Below are positions 55,617 through 64,000 of a stretch of DNA of 64,000 nucleotides, piece by piece. The position numbers were made by a program, and so were the translations under genes. Source of the stretch: Rhyacophila brunnea (lineage: Eukaryota > Arthropoda > Insecta > Trichoptera > Rhyacophilidae); NCBI GenBank assembly GCA_022495005.1, contig JAGYXB010000700.1:124001-188000 (forward strand). Reading direction: 5' to 3'. The notes beneath the pieces are model-generated. The model saw only the letters and a program-made list of their open reading frames with translations, was not told the origin of the DNA and did no database searches. Position 1 is the stretch's first letter, and the number at the start of each line of letters is the position of its first letter.

Positions 55617-55955
55617 CACTCCCACGATGGCCGTGCGGCTTACGCGTCGGCCTATGGCGTCGTGGGTCCTATGTTTGAATCCTGAGTCTGGCAATTAGTA
55701 CCTGCAAATATTGTTTTTCAATTTGTGTATGATTCAGATTATGGACCTAATAGTTGAACAAGTGACTGATATCCATTTCTCGTAAAAATTAAATCTGTTA
55801 ATGGCGTGTTTGGAGCAGTTGGCCATTAGATGTAATTCACGTGTTATTTAAATGTGGTAATTAAAAGGTCTGCAGTGATTATGTTTTAACACAATTAACG
55901 CGCCAGTCGCAGTACCCATATGATCTTATTAAATCGGACATGGTCCAAAAAAAAA
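55617..55955 (+). repeat. SINE1 copy with about 110-bp insertion
   Basis: CACGATGGCCGTGCGGCTTA head, TTTGAATCCTGAGTCTGGCA B-box region, body to 55800. A foreign GGCGTGTTTGGAGCAG...TTAACGCGCC segment (55803-55913) follows, then the SINE resumes at CCCATATGATCTTATTAAAT. Confidence 0.75.
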
Positions 55956-56509
55956 TATAAAATCGTACCATTATCATACATTATAAGCCACAGAAAAACA
56001 AAATTGTTTTTAATCAAATTTTAATTAGTTTAATTGTTTAATATTTACGTATTCATCAAATTTTGTTTCAAATGTTATTTTATAACCCACAGCAAACAAA
56101 ACATAATAAGTTTGCGTTGAAATATCAAAGAAATAAAAGCGGTAATCGTCAGATTTGTATACCTAGCTTAATATTTAACTATTGATACGCTGTTTGCTAT
56201 AGTGTTTCTGATTTCAAATTGAAGATGAAGGGACTATTTACAATTAAAATATTACTCCGCGATAGTCTGCCAACAGATTCATCGAACGTGCAACGCCTCG
56301 CCAAATGACGTTGATTCATTGGACGGTAATTTTAAACGCAAAATTAACTTTATTTTTACTCTTGGATCCAATGAATATTTATATCAAGAATGAAAATAGT
56401 AACTGAAAACCACTTTACCTACGTATCCATTTAGTCGACGAAAAGTCATAGTTAAATAAAACACATAATATCATATATTTTCACACGTTTGTATGCCGGA
56501 TTACTTCCA
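55956..56509. other. no gene seen
   Basis: AT-rich and unassigned. Confidence 0.4.
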
Positions 56510-56885
56510 AATTCAAATTTATTTATTTTCATAAATAATGGAACATCACAAATTATAAATTCAAATCGTTACATGACAATTAACACTTTTTTAAATACAA
56601 AATGCGAGTAATGTGGTAAATAATAATACAATAATAAAATAAGAAAAATAAAAGTATGTACATGGAAGTACACAGAGTGAACCAGGTTGATATACCCTAC
56701 CTTAAAACATATAAAACAATGTGCAACCTAATTCACCCTCACGTGGAATATATCAATATCCGAAGCGATTTCATTGAACATAGTTATTGCCCTCCGAATT
56801 GGCATTACTAATGGCAGGTTAGTTCTGCACCTTGGGAGAACAAACAACGGATGCCCTAGATTCCTAAAAACCCATCAACCTTCCC
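56510..56885 (-). mobile_element. Jockey-like 3' UTR fragment
   Basis: Third copy: ATATCAATATCCGAAGCGAT, TTATTGCCCTCCGAATTGGC. Coding part absent. Confidence 0.7.
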
Positions 56886-57324
56886 TCTGATTTGTCTATT
56901 GTGTGTTCGAATTGTAAACTCGCCTGAGTTTACCGATGTTTACTAAACTGCCCTAAGTAAAAAACAGTATTTTTACTTAGCAAGACAGTAATTTTACTGC
57001 ATTATTCAACACAATAATAATATATTTGTTAATAATTAATTTATTTTGCGGGGTTGACCATACCTGACCGGGAGATCTTCGATAAGAGGGCGTCACATGA
57101 AACCCAGGGAGTGACAACTTTTTATTGCGTATTAAAACTTTAAGCTTGTCATGTTGTTAAATATTATGCGACAAAAAACATCTGAGCGACATTGTACAAT
57201 ATAATGTTTTAAAGATTGGGCGTGTAAACATCTTCACATCTTCACACCTTCCCCACATTTTGTACATAATTGATTAGATATATCCAGGTAATGAAATTAG
57301 TTATATCTTGACTATGGACAAGAC
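56886..57324. other. no gene seen
   Basis: AT-rich; no repeat recognised. Confidence 0.4.
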
Positions 57325-57629
57325 CAGTGCTCCGCAACATTTTTTCACCAATGACACACCAAACTCCATCCCACAATTCCGCAGCACACCAAAAGTATAT
57401 ATCAGTAGCGTGTGGTGAATCTCTTTCTCGCTTGGACACACGCAAGTGAGACTGTATGACTGCGAGAGAGAGAGGGTGACCATTAACACGCGGCACGCCA
57501 TGACTGCTATTGACGAGCTGTCTAAAATTAGTGTAGGTACATATTATGTGTGAAGACCCGTTGACTAATTATTTATGACTTTTTTCACCGCGGCACACCT
57601 AGCATCGGCACATCGGTTGCGGACCACTG
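57325..57629. mobile_element. hAT MITE
   Basis: CAGTGCTCCGCAACATTTTT at the left and CGGTTGCGGACCACTG at the right. Subterminal TTTTTCACC / GGCACACC motifs lie on both sides. Flanking 8-mers do not match, so the target duplication has decayed. The two minus frames at 57242-57501 are by-products. Confidence 0.65.
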
Positions 57630-57676
57630 GGCTGGATGACTGTCTACGGAGTTTTAACGAGAAACATTATATCATA

Positions 57677-58267
57677 CAGTCCGAACTTGGTTATTACGAG
57701 GAAGATGGGACCCACTGAATTTGCTTGTGATAAGCATTACTCGTTATATCGTTATGACATTTTTCGCGCCACGTTCTATTTAAGCATAGAACATAAAAAA
57801 TCTGAAAACGAACATAAAAATCCCCGAAACAAGCATGGCATTCATAAACTACAAGAGAAGTTGTTTATTATAATGAAGTTCTGAGCCGCCGGCGCTGGTT
57901 GGTACCTACTTTCACAAAGCATGTATTTTTTACATGCAGTTTCAACCATATGCGTGGATACTTTTTCAATGTTGTCGGCGAAAACACCAATTAGGTACTT
58001 AGACACTTACCTAGTGTCATAAACGTAATCCGATCCCGGCGGCATCGGTCTAGTTAACTGCCCTGTCGGATTTTATTGCTTAGGGTCGAAAATGTTGTTT
58101 TTAAACGATCGACACATTAACAGTTCTGCTCGGTATACCCAAGAAGTAGGTCGTTATAAAAGTGAATAAATGTATGGAGAAAATCATAAACTAAAATGTC
58201 AACGAATGTTTTCTCATTACATCCGAGATCTCGATATTTCCGTGATCTTAATAACCAAGTTCAACTG
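57677..58267 (+). mobile_element. pogo/Tigger-like MITE, copy 1
   Basis: CAGTCCGAACTTGGTTATTA at the left, AATAACCAAGTTCAACTG at the right, TA on each side. The TIR motif CAGTCGAACTTGGTTATTACGA resembles pogo-group Tc1/mariner ends. Frames at 57636 and 58170 are not conserved in copy 2. Confidence 0.8.
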
Positions 58268-58518
58268 TATTACCTTTCTGGATAATTTTGAAAGTAGAAT
58301 GGGCAAAATGCTGAACGCACCTAACATCAAAACGAAACCACACAAAGTAATGTTACCTCAATCATAAAATCGGGCAAGCTCATGCAATATGCATGCGGCA
58401 TGCTGGATGCATCACACACTTCATTAGCCACGGAGCGCAGGTTTAAGACAATGTAATTGAAATTGCATACCTTTAGTGCAGGCATATCCAACTTCAAATA
58501 AGCTGTGATCTACTATTC

Positions 58519-58612
58519 CGTGTCTGGAAACTTGTACATCTGCAGTTCGCCGTATCAAACTTTAACGCGAAATGTTGTATCGGAAATATATGGCCGTATA
58601 ATACCTAAAGAC
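58519..58612 (+). repeat. RD repeat, left-end fragment
   Basis: TGTCTGGAAACTTGTACATC to ATATGGCCGTATAATACC, as at 5543. Confidence 0.65.
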
Positions 58613-58799
58613 CATCAGCGCTTTACAGAATAATATTTCAAAAATAAGTTTATAAAATTATGAAATTTGTTGAATACACATGTCTTGTCTTAATTTGTTT
58701 TCGAGCGCGCCTGCCATAGACCAACTAATATACTGTCTCAATTTAGAAAATGCTTCAGAGTACTAAAAGACATTAGTTAACATTTTGTCGCAATTAATT

Positions 58800-58960
58800 A
58801 TGACGCCTTTAGCATAGTGGTATATGTGCATGGGCGCGATACCCGAGAGATGCTGGTTGGATTCCTGTGGGGTTGTCTTAATTTTTTCAAAAAGATTTTT
58901 CCTATTGGTTATAATATATTTTGTCAGAAGTGTTTTCAAAAGTATGTCAGTAAATACATG
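58800..58960 (+). repeat. SINE2, full-length-like copy
   Basis: tRNA-derived head: TTAGCATAGTGGTATATG (A box), CCGAGAGATGCTGGTTGGA to TTCCTGTGG (B-box region, one base off), then body AAAAGATTTTTCCTATTGGT. Other copies lie at 18280 and as the palindrome 61551-61974. Confidence 0.7.
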
Positions 58961-59337
58961 GAATCTATGTTTTAATGAACATTCACGAGTTTTTTAGACA
59001 TTAATAAGTCTTCCACAGCGTAAGGCTGTAAGATAATAATATATCAAAATTTAGACAGTGAACTGGCCGCAGTATGTCTCGAGTGAGTGCACTTTCCCAA
59101 AGTAGAGAAGAAAAGAAACCTAAGAGGTCATTAGGATGCAGCCAAGCGAACAGATCGCGTGTTCGCAAACGCGAAGAACCGAGCACCTGACTTCAATATA
59201 CACATGTATCTGAACTCACATCTTTGCTTATTAGAGTTGATGCTATGCCACGGCCCTATGTGGTGAATCTTTGAAATATGTAATACAACTGCTTTTGTTT
59301 TTACATAATGAGGGTTATCAATCAAGAGATATAGATA
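58961..59337. other. no gene seen
   Basis: Two minus frames of about 60 codons overlap and have no motif. Confidence 0.4.
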
Positions 59338-59339
59338 TA

Positions 59340-59882
59340 CAGTCGAACTTGGTTATTACGAGGAAGATGGAACCGACTGAATTTGCTCGTTATAAGTATT
59401 ACTCGTTATATCGTTATATAACATTTTTCGCGCCACATTCCATTTAACCATAGAACATAAATTTATAAACTACAAAAGAAGTTGTTTATTGTAATTAAGC
59501 GCCAATTAAAGCGCCAGCGCTGGTAGGGACCTACTGACTTCACAAAGCTTGGATTTTTTACATGCAATTTCAACCATATGCGTGGATACTTTTTCAATGT
59601 TGTCGGCGAAAACATCATTTGGGTACTTGACACTTAACTAGTGTCATAAACGTAATCGGATCCCGGCGGCATCGGTCTAGTTAACTTCCCGGTCGAATTT
59701 TATTGATTACGGTCGTAAATGTTGTTGAAAAGATCGACACAATAACAGTTTTGCTCGGTATACCCGAGAAAAGTGAATAAATGTATGGAGATAATCATAA
59801 ACTAAAATGTCAACGAATGTTTCCTCATTCATTACACCCGAAATCTCGCTATTTCCGTGATCGTAATAACCAAGTTCGACTG
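59340..59882 (+). mobile_element. pogo/Tigger-like MITE, copy 2
   Basis: CAGTCGAACTTGGTTATTAC at the left, ATAACCAAGTTCGACTG at the right, TA at 59338-59339 and 59883-59884. Same orientation as copy 1. The ends are perfect inverted repeats, so it looks younger. Confidence 0.85.
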
Positions 59883-59884
59883 TA

Positions 59885-60310
59885 TTATATTTTTAATTTT
59901 AAATAAAAACAAAATGGTATAAGATATCAATCTGTTTTTTTTAATATTTTAAATATTAATTCATGGCATTAACATTTAAAAATGATTTAATATGAATGAT
60001 CGCATCTGGATTTTCTTAAAAAATCATCACTTATTAATTTAACGAAAGACACGAATAATGTTGGTTATAAGGTCATTGCAAGGCACATAATAAGAGGTAG
60101 TACATATAAGACGTTACGACTTAAGGGGGGGAGGGGTCTTATATAATATAATTAAATTTTGAATAAGGAAATAGTTGGGTATGAGAAATATGACATTTCC
60201 AACGAATGTGATACGTGATTTAAACGGTGGTCAAATATTTTGTTAAGATGGGGCATGAGGGGGGTGGGTCGAAAATCGTATGACGTCATTTATGGATGAC
60301 CTCTAAAAAT
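59885..60310. other. no gene seen
   Basis: AT-rich with two G runs (60125-60135, 60251-60266). Confidence 0.4.
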
Positions 60311-60313
60311 TAA

Positions 60314-60949
60314 GGGCCGTATGTATGAGATTCCCAAATTCTTTAAAAGCTATTTCACCGATTTTCCACCATATAGCGTTGAAACACAGTTGGTGACGTA
60401 AGCAATCAGACGTCACACATAATTCAAAATGGCTGCATCATCTGTCACTTTAATAATGGATTCCGTACAGCAAACACGAATATTAACAGGTACGCAGCAG
60501 ACATTTGTTGCTGGATTGATGCCATTGATGGATTCATTATTTAAATTATTATGAGATAACTTGAAGCGATCAATCGGATCAATTAGAAATGTCAAGAAGC
60601 GTTATCGGCAAAAACTGTATGTATTGCCATATGGAAATGTTTACTGGGAATACTCTATCCTTTCGTACAGTAGAATTATAAAATAAATATGATAAAATAA
60701 CTGATAAATTATTTAAAGTTCATAATAATTATTAAATTTATATGGTACCATTCGCATACTTTCAGACACATTTACAATTTCAAAATATTAAATTAGTGAT
60801 CGGGAATGACATTTTATAAGTTTGCCATTATATGGACGCCATGACACATAATGACGTCACTAAACAACGGATTACATAATCTGTACTCATGCATGCGAAC
60901 TAGCAGTATTTAGCTTATAAAGTATTTGGGAATCTCATGCACACGACAA
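60314..60949 (+). mobile_element. Harbinger-type MITE, long copy
   Basis: GGGCCGTATGTATGAGATTC at the left, GAATCTCATGCACACGACAA at the right, TAA outside both (60311-60313, 60950-60952). 636 bp. The minus frame 60413-60595 is inside it and absent from other copies. Confidence 0.75.
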
Positions 60950-61270
60950 TAAGATAACAATTAATAAATTATTATAGTTAAAACGTGGACCACCCAGAAA
61001 TTGAAACAGGTGAAGTGACTTATATTATAAATGTAATAATTATGGTGTCTATCAAATTACAACCACAGGTAACGGATATTTGAAATGTTAAACCGATTAA
61101 TGGTTCAAATTACAGCGGTCATGCATTTTTTTTAAAAGAGCCAAGCTAAATTATAGCAATATATTATAATTGAGCGCAATTAAATCATATTAATTTAAAT
61201 ATGTAATACATAATGTCAAAAAATTTCAATATATCGCGGGGTTACTGGCAAAAATTAGTAAGTCGATAAT

Positions 61271-61329
61271 TTAGGTATTTAGAGTTAACAACGGAGTATG
61301 TTTAGGTATTTAGAGTTAACAACGGAGTA
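61271..61329 (+). repeat. Two-unit tandem repeat of about 29 bp
   Basis: TTAGGTATTTAGAGTTAACA plus ACGGAGTATG occurs twice back to back without a difference, so it is a recent slip or duplication. Confidence 0.85.
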
Positions 61330-61374
61330 TGTGTATATATCAATAATAATATGTATGTTAGATTATATTATATA

Positions 61375-61535
61375 TTGGATTTTAGGACGAAAATTTAATA
61401 ATAATAAAAAACATCCAAAGCAGTGGAGCACTACAGATTCTCGGAGCTCAAGCTTCGCTCTTGCTCCGGGCATAGACCCATTGCTCCACTGCTCCGTGCT
61501 CCTGCTCCGAATTCAGCGCCAACGCTCTACTATTT
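61375..61535 (-). mobile_element. hAT MITE (GGAGC-rich), half copy
   Basis: ATTTTAGGACGAAAATTTAA to GCGCCAACGCTCT, matching the 8130-8275 half of the outer copy at 7426. The other end is missing. Confidence 0.7.
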
Positions 61536-61550
61536 TATTTTATGTCGATA

Positions 61551-61974
61551 GATGTTACTATAAATTAAGGTAAATGACATTGAACATATCTGCATAATTT
61601 TGAAATATATTATAACCAATAGAAAAAATCTTTTTGAAAAAAGTAAGCCACCTGGCTGGAATCGAACCAGCATCTCTTGGGTTTACACGCATTATCCTCT
61701 ATGCTACGAGGCGACATACTAACTAGTTAAAATTTGTCGCAATTAGTATGTCGCCTCGCAGCATAGAGGATAATGCGCGGACGGGCGTAAACCCAAGAGA
61801 TACTGGTCAGATTCCTGCCGGGTTTTCTATTGGTTATAATATATTTTCTCTCAAAAGTATGTATGTTCAATAATAATTAGAATGGTACATTCTTCATTAC
61901 CTACAGTCATTTCATCAAAAGTGTTTTTCAAAATTATGTAAGTAGATATGTTCAATGTCATTTATAGTAACATC
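61551..61974. repeat. Head-to-head SINE2 palindrome
   Basis: Outer arms GATGTTACTATAAA and its complement, inner arms with ATTATAACCAATAGAAAA and tRNA-like heads (CTCTTGGGTTTACACGC; GCATAGAGGATAATGCG) facing each other around ACTAGTTAAAATTTGTCG. The right arm has about 70 extra bp. Confidence 0.8.
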
Positions 61975-61977
61975 AGC

Positions 61978-62530
61978 TATGGACATTTCAAAAAAAATAC
62001 TACCTTATTGTTAAGTCAATGATTATTATAACTATAAGGCAAACATTATTCGTAGAATGTTTATTACATTTGAATGGTCAAAGACCATATAACCAGTATA
62101 TTTAGAATTATCTTCAAATGTGTTAATCTTGCCCATTTTTTGAATAATAAAATGCCTAATTCTTGTCAAATTTGGAATCACAGAGATTATCAATATAATT
62201 GTTTATCGTAAATATTTCACTATAATAATGTTGACATAATTTTTACTAATGGTTTTACAAATGCGTTTAAAAATTAATAAACGTAAAAAATCTTAACACC
62301 ACTGCACATGGATGTACTGAAATACGACTATATTCTAAAACACTACATCGAGAGGTTTAAAAGAATACTATTTTATGTAATAAAAATACTTTATGCAGTC
62401 ATTAAATGTTTAAAATAAATATAAAGAATAATTAATAAAGCTTCAAAATTATATAAATAGATTATCTACAACGTTTAAGGAATGTCCAGGATCACGCTTT
62501 GAAAACACTATAAAACCTCCATTTTGACCT
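61978..62530 (+). repeat. Foldback family, copy 3 (partial)
   Basis: Matches 1185-1715 of the first foldback (ATAAAATGCCTAATTCTTGT; GAGAGGTTTAAAAGAATACT; ATTATCTACAACGTTTAAGG). The right arm is shortened and the left arm missing. Confidence 0.7.
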
Positions 62531-62641
62531 ATGCTGAGCACGTGGGCCGTTAATTGTAACAAACGTCTGGGCGCTAGCTACGTATTTATTATTGACATAA
62601 TTATGACATTCTTGTACTAATGAAAAATGATTTTTTTTTCA

Positions 62642-62802
62642 GATTCAAAGAAGATATTCTTCGAAATCTTTGGGATATGTTGAAAAAAATAAACCATTAC
62701 AAATTATTATTGGTGCTACTTCGAGTTGAACTTGCGCAACCAGACCCTAGTGACCTCACACGATTGCAGTGGAGAACCAATTGTCTTATTCTCCGAATTT
62801 GA
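62642..62802 (+). other. Candidate terminal exon, protein unknown
   Basis: A strong acceptor (TTTTTTTTTTCAG) precedes RFKEDILRNLWDMLKKINHY, KLLLVLLRVELAQPDPSDLT, RLQWRTNCLILRI and a stop at 62800. AATAAA occurs about 105 bp further on. No family recognised and no second exon seen, so it may equally be a chance frame. Confidence 0.3.
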
Positions 62803-62980
62803 ATCAGCATTGTATGTGTTTAGCGAATCTAATTTCGCCTTTGTTTATAAATTATAAACCATCAAAATGCTACGACCACCTGGGACGAAAGTAGCAGGTT
62901 CTTAATTAATAAAAATATAAATCATTGTAGTCTCAGTTCATTAATCCATGATAAGCAAAGATCTCTGTCACTTGGAAGTA

Positions 62981-63706
62981 GGGAATCCAATCCCGAGCCA
63001 AAATTCTGATCCCGGGATTTCGGGATTACAATTTGACAACCCCGGGATCCCGGGACTGGTCCCGGGATTGACATTTTTTTCCATTGTTAAAATATAAAAA
63101 TTTTATATTTACAAATAACATTGATAAAATCGGTCAAATATAAATCTAGTATAATTTATACTATTTAAGACATTTATTGTTAATATTTTATACGTTCAAT
63201 CTTGGACGTACATAAGTTTAATGGAGTAAATAATATTGTAATATAAATAATAATGTGAATTTAATATGAGATTGCTGTTTCTGGTAGTAAAGACATAATG
63301 AATGGATTAGCGAGATTTAAAATAGTAAGTAAAGCAAATAATCATGGCGTACTTATGGCCTTTCCGCTTCATAAATCTAATTAGTCAGCCAAATATGAAA
63401 CTGCCGTAAAACGTATGATATCATGGTGGAATTACTTTGTTAAAAGTGCGAAGCATTGTTTTGTTCCAATCTTTCTCATTATTAATAATTTATGTGAAAA
63501 AAATAAAATGAATCGGCAACCTACACATGGGTATAAATCAAACTTCATTGAAACTCAGTTTATTTCTAATGTAGTTATTTTTTATTAAAAGTATTTTTCT
63601 GTTATATTTTCGCTTTTATTTTATTTTCCATAAAAATTGATAAAAAAATCAATCCCGGGATTCATAGGTATCGAAAATAGCTCGGGATCCCGGGATTGGA
63701 AGCTAT
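62981..63706. mobile_element. Inverted-end element rich in CCCGGGAT
   Basis: ATCCAATCCCGAGC near the left and, in complement, TTCCAATCCCGGGATCCCGA at the right. Many CCCGGGATT motifs lie within 80 bp of each end; the interior is AT-rich. Flanks do not match. Probably hAT-like by resemblance only. Confidence 0.6.
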
Positions 63707-63712
63707 ATTTTA

Positions 63713-63755
63713 ACTTCAGCTAAGGCATGGTCTAAAAAGATCGTGACTAGGCAAT
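63713..63755 (-). mobile_element. TTAA MITE, end fragment
   Basis: CTTCAGCTAAGGCATGGTCT then AAAAAGATCGTGACTAGGC, in complement to the MITE's right end. Confidence 0.6.
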
Positions 63756-64000
63756 GACATTAATATGGACGAATCATCTGGGAATAAAAATGACACTCAC
63801 TTTTTTGTCGGGTCTGCCGAATGGCATAATCTGTTCTAACACCATTACAATAAAGGTGATATTGCTATAAATTCCCGATGCTTTTAGTCGGGTCTGCCGA
63901 ACGGTTCGGTTCGAACATGAACATTGACACTAGAAACACTATTCTAACGCCATTACAATAAAGGTGATATTGCTATAAATTCCCGATGCGTGATATCGCA
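63754..64000 (+). repeat. Second copy of the reading-frame repeat, cut by window edge
   Basis: NDINMDESSGNKNDTHFFVG then SAEWHNLF, stop, followed by the same two-unit tandem repeat as 32168-32360. The upstream half of the frame is absent because the homology starts at AATGACATTAATATGGAC, next to a MITE fragment. Confidence 0.7.

Noticed and set aside
1..64000. CRISPR array, bacterial operon, prophage or rRNA genes
   Set aside because: No regularly spaced repeats, no ribosome-binding-site-led gene rows and no rRNA sequence; everything points to eukaryotic repeat DNA.

Overview
The window looks like AT-rich non-coding chromosomal DNA from an arthropod, most likely an insect. The evidence is the mix of transposon classes (RTE-, I/R1-, Jockey- and Penelope-type retroelements; hAT, PIF/Harbinger, pogo-like and TTAA-target DNA elements), the recurrent short TTAGG/CCTAA tracts, and tRNA-derived SINEs. 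I cannot fix the order from sequence alone. I found no confident intact host gene. Almost every long reading frame is either a chance frame inside a repeat or a decayed transposon tail.

Layout. 0.2-5 kb: a broken RTE element split by another repeat, a foldback element with TTAA target duplication, a TA-target MITE, a repeat I call RC, a SINE and a hammerhead-like motif. 5-9 kb: a TTAA MITE, a repeat I call RD, and a hAT MITE inserted into a copy of its own family. 9-16 kb: a repeat I call RK (one copy splits an I-like retroelement) and a decayed Penelope-like element with a recognisable GIY-YIG nuclease. 16-20 kb: a long-TIR element hosting a TTAA MITE, a Harbinger-type MITE carrying SINE sequence, and a hAT element whose transposase tail hosts a retroelement with a 12-bp target duplication. 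20-27 kb: a hAT element in a TTAGG-rich tract and a PIF/Harbinger element with a transposase N-terminus nested in RC. 27-37 kb: R1-, Jockey-, RTE- and I-like tails, a short repeated reading frame, palindromes, and a hAT element (34872-36376) with a nested retroelement. 37-50 kb: a second foldback, more RT tails, hAT and Harbinger MITEs, SINEs and a second copy of an element carrying a tRNA-Ile(GAT)-like pol III unit. 50-64 kb: an interrupted TTAA MITE, RTE and other RT tails, two pogo-like MITEs, Harbinger and SINE copies including a head-to-head SINE palindrome, a CCCGGG-rich element, and the start of a second copy of the reading-frame repeat at the right edge.

The genes do not form a pathway. 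What the window records is a sequence of insertions, and nesting plus target duplications give relative ages: RC is older than the PIF element; the RD repeat at 23 kb is older than its hAT; the hAT elements at 18.9 kb and 34.9 kb are older than the I-like retroelement. The parts most worth a second look are the repeated short reading frame (32.0 and 63.8 kb), three exon-like segments (26.2, 43.1 and 62.6 kb), the tRNA-like pol III unit inside a mobile repeat, and the hammerhead-like motif.
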